From a virus: a stretch of 29,770 nt of DNA. A program made the translations under genes and the position numbers. Every line of letters begins with the position of its first letter. The first letter of the stretch is position 1. Below are positions 14,695 to 22,828 of this stretch, piece after piece. The notes beneath the pieces were generated by a model, which was not told the DNA's origin, searched no databases, and saw only the letters and a program-made list of their open reading frames with translations. Location of the stretch: IMG/VR virus record IMGVR_UViG_3300027829_000004, positions 1 through 29,770 of that record. One strand, written 5' to 3'.

Positions 14695-16779
14695 TTAGGC
14701 TACTTGTGCAGCTTGTGCAAACTGGGGTTGCTGCTCCCCAGGATAAGCCGATCCCTTAGCTTCTGCTTTGGTTTCGACTAACTCTTTTTGTTGTTGACGA
14801 GCCTGCTGTTTTTGCAACTCCATCAAGACGCCCATATCTTTTCTGGCATTGTCTCTTCCGAGGGCTTCAAGACCTGCCAATGTTTGAACGGTCTCCAGTC
14901 CCGATTTAGAGCGATCGTGGATACCTTGAGAAATGCGTTCGCGTGCAAGGCCCACATTGGCAACAGCTCTAGACTCTCGCTCTGCCACTCCCGACTGATT
15001 ATACTGTGCCTGACTCTTGAGCAGAGAAATAGCAGCCTCTTGCTGGGCAAGTTGAGATTGCATTTGGGCCATTGCTTGTTGTTGTTGCTGCTGTTCTTGC
15101 TGTCCAATGGCATCCAGCAATTCATTTTTGTTCTGTAGGGTGGCGCTCTTAAGTAGGACTGAATCAGGAATCTGGATACCCAGTTCACGCAGCTGCAAGA
15201 GCTGGGCAAACTGCATCTTTTTCTGGTCTGAAGTAAGTAGCCCTTCCTCAATAAGGCAATCATATTTCTGGAAGCGGGCACTGGAAAATTCTGGGGTGGG
15301 CTGTTTTCCAAGAATACGTTCAATCTTTGCTTCTCCAAAATTATTTTGAATTAGGTCGAGATAAAGATTTCCTAGGATTTTTTGAGCCATATCCAAGCGA
15401 TCGAAGAGCGGCTGCAGTGTGACAAGACCGGCCCCTTGACGAAGCATCGAAAGAATTCCAGCAGTCCCTTTCTCATTGGACATGCCAAAGAGCTCTTCAT
15501 TGACTCCGGCGATCTCCATAATCTCTTTTTCAATCTGAAGTTGCAATTCTAATAAACCAGGAGGAACCGTGGGTGTGGGGATCGGCTGAACGTCTCCTGG
15601 TTGAGCGGTAGACTTTGTGAACAGCGCTCGTCCTTGGCCGTTAAGATACACATCTTCAGGATTGACCAGAGCATCTTCTTTTACGATCCAGCCTGAGTTT
15701 GCTACAGAATCCAGAATGTCTAGAAGTTTGTTTCGACGACGATTCAATTCGATTTGAGAGTCACGAAGATTGCGTACGACCCCCTGAATACGGAACGACC
15801 AGTTAGCAAGCTCTGGGACGTAATAGGCCTGAATAGGAACGAACGGAAGCTTATCTGATCCATAAGGAGCCATCTCAGAATGGATCAATTTGTCGGCCAC
15901 GACAATATGTCTCATTACAGTAGGCTTTTGCGTCTCGATGACCTTCAAATCAGGATCGAACATGCGGAAAAGAGCTAACTGTTCATCATTTCCATCCCAT
16001 TCAACGATTTCTCCGGTAGACGGACGGATTAATTTTCTTACCACCCTAAAGGTTTGTTCCCAGTATTCATCGTAAGGAATGAGACGAAGGTTGGCATAAG
16101 AATATGACTGAGCCATCCAGGCAAATCTGCCATCGCGATTTCCATAGTCTCTATTCAATCCTTGCAAATTATCAATTTCAGGAACGAGAGAGCGCACCTG
16201 CTCAGGAGAGAGCCATTTTCGTACCCACACCCATCCGCAGTCACTTAAATCAGGGCGCGTCCAGAACGGGTCCATAATGAAGGAAGAAAATGGGAGGCGC
16301 GTACATCGTATTTCCCCGTTTTCCGGATCTTCTCGGTAGTCCATGTGGACCTGGAGGAGATTCAAACCCGTGATGACGGCCCCCTCAAAAGCATCTGAAA
16401 TCGTTTGATAGACATTGTCGTAATTGTGACACCATTGTATCACGCCACTGAGCTGATCGGCAGTTTCTTGAGCGGCATTTTCAATCGGAATCACGGTAGT
16501 AGTCAGGCGATTCTTGCGCTGATATCCAGTGATCATATTGACCACGCGCTTGACCTTATTGATCATGACCACATACTGCGTGGAGCGTACGCGACCCAAG
16601 GACTGATACCAAGCATTATAGGTCTGATCGCCGGCAGTCAAACGATTGTCTGTATCAGCTTCATACCACCACGACTGCCACATGGTGAGCGCCTTCGTAT
16701 AGTTATCTTGCATGCGCTTAAGAACCGAATAATCAGTTCCGGGCACACCACCTTGAATGGGTGTTCCAGTGTCAGGCAT
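14695..16779 (-). CDS. Portal protein, P22-like
   Basis: 694 residues, close to the 725 of P22 gp1. The early region (TAGDQTYNAWYQSLGRV, YVVMINKVKRVVNMITGYQR) and the region with SSFIMDPFWTRPDLSDCGWV and WLSPEQVRSLVPEI are typical of P22-type portals. The middle holds the clip/stem helices (RNLRDSQIELNRRRNKLLDI, IMEIAGVNEELFGMSNEKGT). A Gln-rich coiled coil near residues 560-610 (EQQQQQQQAMAQMQSQLAQQ) fits a barrel extension. The start overlaps the terminase stop by one base (TAATG), which couples portal and terminase synthesis. Confidence 0.88.
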   Translation of the reverse strand: MPDTGTPIQGGVPGTDYSVLKRMQDNYTKALTMWQSWWYEADTDNRLTAGDQTYNAWYQSLGRVRSTQYVVMINKVKRVVNMITGYQRKNRLTTTVIPIENAAQETADQLSGVIQWCHNYDNVYQTISDAFEGAVITGLNLLQVHMDYREDPENGEIRCTRLPFSSFIMDPFWTRPDLSDCGWVWVRKWLSPEQVRSLVPEIDNLQGLNRDYGNRDGRFAWMAQSYSYANLRLIPYDEYWEQTFRVVRKLIRPSTGEIVEWDGNDEQLALFRMFDPDLKVIETQKPTVMRHIVVADKLIHSEMAPYGSDKLPFVPIQAYYVPELANWSFRIQGVVRNLRDSQIELNRRRNKLLDILDSVANSGWIVKEDALVNPEDVYLNGQGRALFTKSTAQPGDVQPIPTPTVPPGLLELQLQIEKEIMEIAGVNEELFGMSNEKGTAGILSMLRQGAGLVTLQPLFDRLDMAQKILGNLYLDLIQNNFGEAKIERILGKQPTPEFSSARFQKYDCLIEEGLLTSDQKKMQFAQLLQLRELGIQIPDSVLLKSATLQNKNELLDAIGQQEQQQQQQAMAQMQSQLAQQEAAISLLKSQAQYNQSGVAERESRAVANVGLARERISQGIHDRSKSGLETVQTLAGLEALGRDNARKDMGVLMELQKQQARQQQKELVETKAEAKGSAYPGEQQPQFAQAAQVA

Positions 16780-18089
16780 TAATTTCCCGTCCCAAAGTGT
16801 TTATCTCGCATTTTCTTAATATCTTCTGCACTCATACCCTTCGCGTTGTAGTGCTGGACACCAAGCGACAAATATCTCATCGCATCAGCTCCATGAGACG
16901 ACCAATCATGCAGGGGGATATTCGAATAAACGTTCATCTTTTCGTTGAACTTCTTTCGATAATTCTCCAAACACCTAATCAGCTGTTTGCACTTAACTTC
17001 ATCTACCCAACAGCGCGGCAGTGTTGCACGCACACGTTCGATCCCATATTCTATATCTGTTCTAGAAATTACTTGATAGTCTAACCCGAGATCTTTTGCA
17101 TAAAGTCTTAACGATCGACCCGTTGAAAGATTGCTAGCCTCAACATCATGGGGGGCATAATGTCTGCCATAAAGATAAGGTTTTTCTTTCAGATCACGGA
17201 TATAATCGCGAATTCCTTTGCCGTGCTCTTCGTAATAATCAATTATATGTAACTCTTGGCCAACTCTTTGCAAAAAGATTATGGCAGTTGAATCACCAAA
17301 GCCCAGATCCCAATAAGTATCGACTGTGATAGCGGGATCATAAGGCACAGAACATATACGTCCATCTCTTCGCGCGTCGTCAATAAGCCTGCCATAATAA
17401 GTTCCTTCCACACCTCGCTCGAATGAGGTGTAATATTCTTGTTGAATCAGCTCTTCCGATCGACCCTCTTTGCGCTCTTTATCGAGCTCTTCTTTGGTGA
17501 TCAAACCAGTATCATCGACAGTGAGCTTCTGGACAAACCACTCAGGATTGTCCTTGGCCATGTCATAAAGCTCATAGAGATGGTTTTTTCCTCGAGGAGT
17601 GGAATTGAAGATTGCCCAGCCCTTATTTTTCAAAAGAATTGGACTAATTACTAATTCCCACGCCTTGTGGTCTTGAAGAGCGTACTCAGAAAATACGCAC
17701 CCACGAGGATTTGTCCCAGTAATAGAATCGTAATTATCGGTACCAATAAGCTGAATGATAGATCCCGAAACAAGTCGTATGCGCATTTCCATTTGATTAG
17801 GTTTTCCATCGATCAACTCCTTTGGAATAAAGTCTAAAAATCGTTTGCCTGACTCATCAATGCCGTCCCAGATGACCTTACGAGCATGACGTTGCGTGGG
17901 AAGAAGGTAGTAGTAAACTCCGCAGTTTTTCGTTTGCAGAGCCTCTCGAATAAGGAAGTTCCAACAAGCCACATCTTTGCCGGCTCGACGATGCCAAACC
18001 AACAGAGCGCGTTTAACCCCGTTCTCCATGGCTTCTTCAAAATCCAGCTGGTAGTCGCGCGGGACATACGGGAGGGTGATTATCGTCAT
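16779..18089 (-). CDS. terL: Terminase large subunit
   Basis: 436 residues. The ATPase domain shows Walker A HRRAGKD (33-39), Walker B CVFSEY (131-136, catalytic Glu 135) and the coupling motif FNSTPRGKNH (161-170). The nuclease domain has the first acidic residue in WDLGFGDST (Asp 261), a second candidate in IIDYYEEHG (near 284) and the last in HGADAMRY (Asp 402). The enzyme pumps DNA into the prohead through the portal and cuts the concatemer. The gene overlaps its upstream partner by 4 bases (ATGA) and the portal gene by 1. All key residues are present. Confidence 0.93.
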   Translation of the reverse strand: MTIITLPYVPRDYQLDFEEAMENGVKRALLVWHRRAGKDVACWNFLIREALQTKNCGVYYYLLPTQRHARKVIWDGIDESGKRFLDFIPKELIDGKPNQMEMRIRLVSGSIIQLIGTDNYDSITGTNPRGCVFSEYALQDHKAWELVISPILLKNKGWAIFNSTPRGKNHLYELYDMAKDNPEWFVQKLTVDDTGLITKEELDKERKEGRSEELIQQEYYTSFERGVEGTYYGRLIDDARRDGRICSVPYDPAITVDTYWDLGFGDSTAIIFLQRVGQELHIIDYYEEHGKGIRDYIRDLKEKPYLYGRHYAPHDVEASNLSTGRSLRLYAKDLGLDYQVISRTDIEYGIERVRATLPRCWVDEVKCKQLIRCLENYRKKFNEKMNVYSNIPLHDWSSHGADAMRYLSLGVQHYNAKGMSAEDIKKMRDKHFGTGN

Positions 18090-18463
18090 GCGGTTTTTCG
18101 CTTGGATTTACGCTCAGGACGCTGAGTCAGAAGCGTTATTGGTCCTTTAAGGCCCGACGTATCATCATTATCAGTATTACGATAATGGTGCCTATTGATA
18201 AGATAAAAGCGAGCAAAGCCCCCATCGAATTTCCTCGTAAGTGCATTTTTCACTATGTAGTTCTCTTCGTGTTTAATAGCATTTTGGTAAGCCCTTCCTG
18301 CGCGCTCATGTTCCGACGCCCACCTTTCGACCTGTTTTTGGTCATAGCCGCGCATAGACATGAAATCAGCCAACAAGAACTGCTCGGTTCTCACCCAGAT
18401 TTCGAGTTCATCGGCTAATTTTTCGTAAAAATGAGGATCAGACTGAGGATTTGCGGTTGACAT
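18086..18463 (-). CDS. Putative terminase small subunit
   Basis: 125 residues from the ATG at 18463; an upstream TTG at 18481 falls inside the inverted repeat and is disfavoured. The protein is helical and charged (DPHFYEKLADELEIWVRTEQ, YDQKQVERWASEHERAGRAY), has a DNA-binding-like N-terminal half and a basic tail (QRPERKSKRKTA). It is directly upstream of and overlaps the large terminase, the standard place for the DNA-recognition subunit. Identity rests on context and size; no helix-turn-helix was confidently recognised. Confidence 0.7.
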   Translation of the reverse strand: MSTANPQSDPHFYEKLADELEIWVRTEQFLLADFMSMRGYDQKQVERWASEHERAGRAYQNAIKHEENYIVKNALTRKFDGGFARFYLINRHHYRNTDNDDTSGLKGPITLLTQRPERKSKRKTA

Positions 18464-18465
18464 AG

Positions 18466-18502
18466 AGTAAATTTTTGACAATCAGACCGTTTTTGTCAAA
18501 AA
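18466..18502. promoter_or_regulatory. Divergent control region with 9-bp inverted repeat
   Basis: TTTTTGACA (18472-18480) and TGTCAAAAA (18494-18502) form a perfect inverted repeat with a 13-base spacer, between the divergent packaging and membrane-protein operons. Each arm carries a TTGACA -35 box, one per direction. The leftward one has a 17-base spacer to AAAAAT (4 of 6 for -10). The 15-base segment AGTAAATTTTTGACA at 18466-18480 recurs exactly at 25564-25578 upstream of the primase gene. It is probably a shared promoter/operator for a phage regulator. Confidence 0.55.
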
Positions 18503-18562
18503 ATGTTTATGTATTCCATAGATTGAGCGAAGGGGGCATGATCCACGAAAAAGGAGACCGTA

Positions 18563-18769
18563 ATGAAAGAAGGAAGACATCTGTTTATCGAAATTACGGG
18601 AGTAGCCATTGCCACCCTAGGCGTAATGGTTCCACTCCACATTCATTTATCTAATAGAATTGACGCCCACATGGAATCGAGCGCGCAAAGATTTGATAAA
18701 GTCGCAGAACGCATTGATAAAACACAAGAAATTATCATGCAGATGCTTAAAGAACGAAACCAGGCGTGA
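18563..18769 (+). CDS. Small membrane-anchored coiled-coil protein, type B (copy 2)
   Basis: 68 residues. An N-terminal hydrophobic segment (about residues 7-26, LFIEITGVAIATLGVMVPLH) is followed by a charged helical tail ending RIDKTQEIIMQMLKERNQA. The tail matches the 2923-3150 protein. AAGGAG lies upstream of the ATG. It is the first gene of a plus-strand operon running to 20770, downstream of the divergent control region. Unlike the other cassette, type B comes before type A here. Function unknown. Confidence 0.75.
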   Translation: MKEGRHLFIEITGVAIATLGVMVPLHIHLSNRIDAHMESSAQRFDKVAERIDKTQEIIMQMLKERNQA

Positions 18770-18791
18770 TTTGTCTAAAAGGAGATATGAA

Positions 18792-19112
18792 ATGGAAACA
18801 CAGCGAATAGATCGCGGTCAGTTTTGGACAATGGTTGGGACTAACATAGCTATTGCTGCAATCCTGTTATCCTTAATCGTATCGATGAGAATAGAGTCCA
18901 GAAATGACTATCGTCATCATGACACCATCATTGCCGCCATTAACAAAGAAATGGGGGACTTCCATACAAAACTAGCGATCCAAGATGCCGAGTTTAAAGC
19001 AGCTATAATCCGTCTCGAAGAGAAATATCACCAAGATAGATGCTACCTTCGTTCTCAGCCACCCTCACCTCCGGAAGGATTTCACTATCTTTCTGCAACG
19101 CGCCAAAAATAA
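18792..19112 (+). CDS. Small membrane-anchored coiled-coil protein, type A (copy 2)
   Basis: 106 residues from the ATG at 18792, chosen because AAGGAGAT stands 6 bases before it; the frame is open further upstream but that part overlaps the preceding gene. A transmembrane helix (about residues 10-30, QFWTMVGTNIAIAAILLSLI) is followed by ESRNDYRHHDTIIAAI, DFHTKLAIQDAEFKA and RLEEKYHQDR, which align with the 2659-2904 protein. A 20-residue Pro/Ser-containing extension at the C-terminus is unique to this copy. Function unknown. Confidence 0.75.
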   Translation: METQRIDRGQFWTMVGTNIAIAAILLSLIVSMRIESRNDYRHHDTIIAAINKEMGDFHTKLAIQDAEFKAAIIRLEEKYHQDRCYLRSQPPSPPEGFHYLSATRQK

Positions 19113-19250
19113 TTTCCTCTACCACGCGTAGAGCGATTCTGGGGCCCGTCTAACCAGCGGCGCCTTCTTTTCGGTGAATAAAAATAATTTTTATGATGTT
19201 ACAAAACTCTTTGTGGGCTAGAGTCCCCATGGAAAACCAGAGAATGTGAG

Positions 19251-19871
19251 ATGGAACTTCTCGAACCAGTCTATCCTTATCGTCCACCACATAGACTTCT
19301 CAATACCAAATATCGTCATTTCGAGCTCCATAACGAGACTTTCACTTTAGACGAAGAAATAAGAAAGATTAATGGATTTAATAGTCTAGCCGCGGCAGAC
19401 CAAGAAGTCTTATTGAAGGCACACGTACAGAAAATCGAAATCGAAGATCCTTGTCATCCTAAAAACTCTAGCGAATTTCACGCCATCTGTCTTGCTTACG
19501 GAGTTAACCCAGGTCTTTTAGGAAAAGAGGTGCGTGTAGATGATCTACCAAACCATTCGTTCACCATTCCAATGTCAATACGAGATGGTGAAGGAATTAT
19601 ACAAGAAAACTGGAGAACGCTAGAAACAGTCACGGTTCAGTGGCTCATCGACAACGGCTTCTGCTTTCCTCCAAGACTGATAAATCAAAAAGGAACTCCC
19701 ATCGATGCGATATCATGGAACGAGGTCTTAGAAAGCCTTAAAGGAAGCACGAGGTTATTACTTACAACCGGAGTTATCATAATTACCACATCAGCCCTAG
19801 GATTTAAGGTACTAAAATCCCCAATAACCAAAGGAATATTAAAGACATGGATGCCGTCTTTAGACATTTAA
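19251..19871 (+). CDS. Unknown protein with C-terminal membrane anchor
   Basis: 206 residues, no family recognised. A soluble part of about 165 residues (it begins MELLEPVYPYRPPHRLLNTK and has DPCHPKNSSEFHAICLAYGV in the middle) is followed by one hydrophobic helix at about 168-187 (RLLLTTGVIIITTSALGFKV) and a short basic tail. There is no signal peptide, so it is probably anchored by its tail with the main domain in the cytoplasm. Third gene of the plus-strand operon from 18563; it overlaps the next gene by 25 bases. A host-interaction or envelope role is only inference. Confidence 0.65.
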   Translation: MELLEPVYPYRPPHRLLNTKYRHFELHNETFTLDEEIRKINGFNSLAAADQEVLLKAHVQKIEIEDPCHPKNSSEFHAICLAYGVNPGLLGKEVRVDDLPNHSFTIPMSIRDGEGIIQENWRTLETVTVQWLIDNGFCFPPRLINQKGTPIDAISWNEVLESLKGSTRLLLTTGVIIITTSALGFKVLKSPITKGILKTWMPSLDI

Positions 19872-20770
19872 CAGCAACAATTCCACCACAAGACCGCCAG
19901 CGCATTCAAACCGTCTCTAATAACGCATCGCTCGTCCTAGACAACTCCATAAAAAAGCGCATTTTACGCCATTCAAAGTGGCTAACCGAAGGTACAGGAT
20001 GGGTTCCGTATAAAAAAGCCGCCGATCTTACTGTAGCCTGCACCACAGGAGCTTTGATTCTAATTGGTGCCGGAAATGCCGGCATAAGCGCAATGAACGG
20101 CGGATGTAGCCCCACAACAAGAGACCGCAAAAGCAGCATTGTGGATCTAAGTGTTGGAGCGGGATGCGCAGTTGCGGGAGCCATAGGAGGAGCAGCTATA
20201 TGGTTTTTAAAAACAGAAGGGGATATCGACTTTAAAGAATGGAGCCTAGATCAGGACTGCCAAAATCTTAGGAATTTTATCACTGTGGAGTATGGAGACC
20301 ATCCGCAATTTGAAGACTATCAGTGCGAGATAAAAATGACCGTCATGACAACGCCACTCAAGCTCCCAAGCGGCCACTTCATTGATCGCACCACACTCAA
20401 AGAAATGAGTAAAGACGCCTTTGGCGTGTACTCCGACCCATGGTCTCGTCGGCCATTTACAGAGGAGACCCTGAAAGTTCATTGTGAATCAGCCATCAAA
20501 ATCGGAAAGCGCATTCGCGTGCTAATGAGAAAAGATGCAGAAAAAATCAAGGATGCAAGCCCAATATTAGTCCAGACGTTCTCACAGATCATTACGTTGC
20601 AAAATAAATTCATCGATAGTCTTTATAAAAAAGCCATCAAAGAATTGATGACAGAAGACACCACTTACGAAGAAGCTGCACAAATAAGGACCAGCCTAGA
20701 AGCCAGGTGTGAAGGCGGTCCACAAGCCGATCCGGTCATGACAGAAACTGAAGTAAAATTAGGTCATTAG
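19847..20770 (+). CDS. Unknown protein with paired transmembrane helices
   Basis: 307 residues, no family recognised. Two hydrophobic segments at about 60-84 (VACTTGALILIGAGNAGISA) and 99-121 (VGAGCAVAGAIGGAAIWFLK) are separated by a short polar loop, forming a hairpin. About 185 mostly charged helical residues follow, with several Cys. AAAGGA lies about 11 bases before the chosen ATG, which is within the end of the previous gene, so the two are coupled. The helix pair recalls holins or inclusion-membrane (Inc) type proteins of intracellular bacteria, but the large soluble domain argues against a simple holin. Confidence 0.65.
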   Translation: MDAVFRHLTATIPPQDRQRIQTVSNNASLVLDNSIKKRILRHSKWLTEGTGWVPYKKAADLTVACTTGALILIGAGNAGISAMNGGCSPTTRDRKSSIVDLSVGAGCAVAGAIGGAAIWFLKTEGDIDFKEWSLDQDCQNLRNFITVEYGDHPQFEDYQCEIKMTVMTTPLKLPSGHFIDRTTLKEMSKDAFGVYSDPWSRRPFTEETLKVHCESAIKIGKRIRVLMRKDAEKIKDASPILVQTFSQIITLQNKFIDSLYKKAIKELMTEDTTYEEAAQIRTSLEARCEGGPQADPVMTETEVKLGH

Positions 20771-20790
20771 AAAATAGACACAAACTCGCG

Positions 20791-21009
20791 TCAACTTATG
20801 GACGGCACTTTAAAATCTGGTCGCACATCTTTAATAACTTGAAAAATGTGCGATATATTATCAGCCACATTATCTAACGCCCAGACGATTTCTTTGAGCT
20901 CTTCTTCGTCAGTCGCTTCGATGATGCCGGGAAGCGCCATATAATCCTGATCATCCATATGCATGGCCATCGTGAGCACTTCGCTAAAGTCAAATAAATT
21001 ATCGTCCAC
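20791..21009 (-). CDS. Small acidic protein, unknown
   Basis: 72 residues from a GTG at 21009, overlapping the stop of the tiny membrane protein upstream. It is strongly acidic ([32 protein letters not shown]), helical and soluble. It is last of the leftward run that starts at 22828 and converges on the plus-strand gene ending at 20770 with no clear terminator between them. An inner ATG 13 codons on is an alternative start. No function recognised. Confidence 0.5.
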   Translation of the reverse strand: MDDNLFDFSEVLTMAMHMDDQDYMALPGIIEATDEEELKEIVWALDNVADNISHIFQVIKDVRPDFKVPSIS

Positions 21010-21091
21010 GGAAGTACATTCCTATAAAAGATATGCCAAGCAAGATCAAGGTTGCAAATGCAATTCCTTTAAGAAAAACAGGATCGGTCAT
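20999..21091 (-). CDS. 30-residue single-helix membrane peptide
   Basis: The frame starts with an ATG at 21091 that overlaps the stop of the preceding gene (ATGA) and ends with TAA at 20999-21001. The 30 residues consist of a short polar start (MTDPVFLKG), one hydrophobic helix ([18 protein letters not shown]) and a basic end (RGR). Coupling to the gene before and after and the clean positive-inside membrane pattern support a real gene. Possible small membrane regulator; function unknown. Confidence 0.5.
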   Translation of the reverse strand: MTDPVFLKGIAFATLILLGISFIGMYFRGR

Positions 21092-21243
21092 TTCTTTTTC
21101 TTTTTCATCTTAGTCTGACCGGTGGATTTTCTGGCCGTAGAAAGCGCAATGGCTACAGCCTGTTTTTGAGGACGTCCCGAATGTACAAGCTCAGAAATAT
21201 TCTCAGATACGATCTTCTTTGACTTACCCTGTTTTAGAGGCAC
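21088..21243 (-). CDS. Small basic protein, DUF6496-like
   Basis: 51 residues from a GTG at 21243. The pattern (I/V)[23 protein letters not shown] followed by a Lys-rich end (KMKKKKK) is the one I recall for the DUF6496 family of very small phage and bacterial proteins. It ends in an ATGA overlap with the membrane peptide gene. The role is unknown; the highly basic tail suggests nucleic-acid binding. It has not been checked against a profile. Confidence 0.6.
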   Translation of the reverse strand: MPLKQGKSKKIVSENISELVHSGRPQKQAVAIALSTARKSTGQTKMKKKKK

Positions 21244-21253
21244 ATGTATTCCT

Positions 21254-21628
21254 TTATTCTTCTAAAAAATCTTCATCAAAATCCGGAAAATCTGTCCAGC
21301 ATTGGATTTCAAACTCATGATGATTGAAAGCAGACTTATCATGCGCTCCCCATTGGCCGTCACCTACGTAAAAAGCCGGAACACGGATACGAAGGTTTCG
21401 TTCTTTATGCAGAGCCAGAACAATAACCATTCTGCTGGTTCCAGGAAGCGCATCGCTAAGAAATGTCCACTCGCCTTCATACTTCATTTTTTTCATCTTT
21501 TTAATTTCTTTGGCCTTATGGGTCTGTTGCGCAACCGTTATAGGCCCGCGCGTCCAAACTTCTTCGTGATATATGCAAGATTCAAAGTCGCGTCTATTAG
21601 GCTTCTTTTCCATAAACGCTATCTGCAT
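21254..21628 (-). CDS. DUF551-like small protein
   Basis: About 124 residues (or 119 from the ATG at 21613). The N-terminal half is basic ([17 protein letters not shown]). The second half has a [16 protein letters not shown] start, a [10 protein letters not shown] middle and a [12 protein letters not shown] end, which matches the usual DUF551 pattern of W, P, an aromatic G-W and a final W--LP. DUF551 proteins are common in phages and have no known function. The gene overlaps its upstream neighbour by 17-32 bases. Confidence 0.55.
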   Translation of the reverse strand: MQIAFMEKKPNRRDFESCIYHEEVWTRGPITVAQQTHKAKEIKKMKKMKYEGEWTFLSDALPGTSRMVIVLALHKERNLRIRVPAFYVGDGQWGAHDKSAFNHHEFEIQCWTDFPDFDEDFLEE

Positions 21629-21860
21629 AGACTGAACAAAGATTTAAAAACAGCTCTTTTATAAGACCTACATCTTTACATGCGTGAGTACAAGCCAGAA
21701 CTACTGCATGGACGATTATGTTCTTGGTTTCGTCTTTAAGTTCGCTGTAATCGAACTGGTTAATTTGATGTAGCATTCTTTGAGTTAGCGCTCGAATTAA
21801 CTCCGTGCGCATGTCAGTGGGTTCTACTGCGGATTGTGTAGGGGCGGCTTCTTCACTCAT
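21597..21860 (-). CDS. Unknown small protein
   Basis: 87 residues, soluble and helical. It starts MSEEAAPTQSAVEPTDMRTE and has two Cys/His-containing helices ([27 protein letters not shown]). Its ATG overlaps the stop of the 21857-22198 gene by 4 bases, so it is part of the coupled run after the resolvase gene. No family recognised. Confidence 0.6.
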   Translation of the reverse strand: MSEEAAPTQSAVEPTDMRTELIRALTQRMLHQINQFDYSELKDETKNIIVHAVVLACTHACKDVGLIKELFLNLCSVYADSVYGKEA

Positions 21861-22198
21861 ATAGTCTCTCTACTGTCGATTCTTTCTTTTATCTTCTTTA
21901 ACTCTTTTCCTGTGAGTGATCGTGGTTCTGGAAGCATAGAATAAATTCTATTAAACATTTGACGCAACGTGGTCGATCCGAATACCAAAATAGAAGCCAT
22001 TTTTGCCATCTGCTCTACCAGAACCACATTAGATACATCCTCATTCGGCTCCGATTCTTCCAGCCCATTACGAAAGTCGCAAAGCATGTCTACAAGTTTA
22101 CCAAACGCGATCATCTCTGATTCGGTAATGCCGTTCATCACCTGATCAAGGAATTCGTTAGAAAGACAATAGAAGCTGGTGTTGTCCGGAGTTAGCAT
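21857..22198 (-). CDS. Unknown small protein
   Basis: 113 residues from the ATG at 22198, preceded by GGAAAG; a TTG four codons upstream is less likely. Acidic, helical and soluble (NEFLDQVMNGITESEMIAFG, LVEQMAKMASILVFGSTTLR), with a basic last third (LTGKELKKIKERIDSRETI). It overlaps the end of the resolvase gene by 7 bases and the next gene by 4. No family recognised. Confidence 0.6.
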   Translation of the reverse strand: MLTPDNTSFYCLSNEFLDQVMNGITESEMIAFGKLVDMLCDFRNGLEESEPNEDVSNVVLVEQMAKMASILVFGSTTLRQMFNRIYSMLPEPRSLTGKELKKIKERIDSRETI

Positions 22199-22617
22199 TG
22201 TTCTTTCCAAACTTCAATTTCTGTTCTCGGTTCTTTGCCGTAGCGCTTTTTACACTGAACGCAACAGATTTGTCGGTCATCGGCGATGACGATTCCAGAA
22301 AGTACATCTAGTATCCACTTCAATAAATTATCGATATCTGGCTTTTTCTCGTGGAAAGAGTCCTCTAACGCATCCTTCTTCTTCTGTGACCAGGAGTCGG
22401 GAATTGGCATCACAAAATCAATGGTGAGGCTAATAGGCCCTTTCAGTGGGATTCCTCTATGTGGGGCTTGTGCCGCCACCTCCCACTGCTGGCTGTTTAG
22501 GAGGTGTGCTTGCTTATTGTACGCTCTTGATCTACTAAAGCGAGGACGAGCTTGTGCCACGGGATCGCCTTTAACCACTAAGGTAAATTCTTTTCGAAAA
22601 GACAAAGCGCTCTCCAT
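22192..22617 (-). CDS. rusA: RusA-type Holliday junction resolvase
   Basis: 141 residues from the ATG at 22617; a TTG at 22662 would add 15 residues and a longer overlap. The signature KPDIDNLLKWILDVLSG followed by VIADDRQI gives the acidic catalytic residues of RusA (two Asp in DIDN, then the D-L-G and DD pairs). The N-terminal part (VVKGDPVAQARPRFSRS) matches the usual PV-K-RPR start. RusA cuts four-way DNA junctions, here most likely to remove branches from replicated DNA before packaging. It overlaps the winged-helix gene by 47 bases. Confidence 0.88.
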   Translation of the reverse strand: MESALSFRKEFTLVVKGDPVAQARPRFSRSRAYNKQAHLLNSQQWEVAAQAPHRGIPLKGPISLTIDFVMPIPDSWSQKKKDALEDSFHEKKPDIDNLLKWILDVLSGIVIADDRQICCVQCKKRYGKEPRTEIEVWKEQC

Positions 22618-22828
22618 CGCGAAGGGTGGTTGAAAGATAGCCAAGATTTTTGAGTTTGACAACAGAATATTTTACTTTGTTTATGGGGATGTTGAGCTGA
22701 GAGGCGAGATACTTAGGCTTATCGAGAACCGAGCCGATGGCGAAAGATTCTATCCAAGAAACAAGAATTTTGTCTGTCCAGTCCATATTTTGATTGTGAA
22801 GAACATGCTCATTAATACTTAACGTCAT
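22571..22828 (-). CDS. Winged-helix DNA-binding protein
   Basis: 85 residues from the ATG at 22828, chosen because AGGAG lies 5 bases before it; the frame is open to 23041 but that part has no such site and runs into repeats. Residues 32-85 form a typical winged helix: YLASQLNIPINKVKYSVVKL as helix-turn-helix and NLGYLSTTLRDGERFVFS as the wing. It is the first gene left of the iteron region and may act in replication initiation or as a regulator of the leftward run. Which of these is unknown. Confidence 0.65.
   Translation of the reverse strand: MTLSINEHVLHNQNMDWTDKILVSWIESFAIGSVLDKPKYLASQLNIPINKVKYSVVKLKNLGYLSTTLRDGERFVFSKRIYLSG

Noticed and set aside
18464-18481. Longer small-terminase start at a TTG (18481)
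   Set aside because: It falls in the inverted repeat; the ATG at 18463 is a better start.
19113-19250. Possible promoter or terminator before the 19251 gene
   Set aside because: AT-rich stretches are present but no pair of boxes with good spacing and no stem with a T-run was seen.
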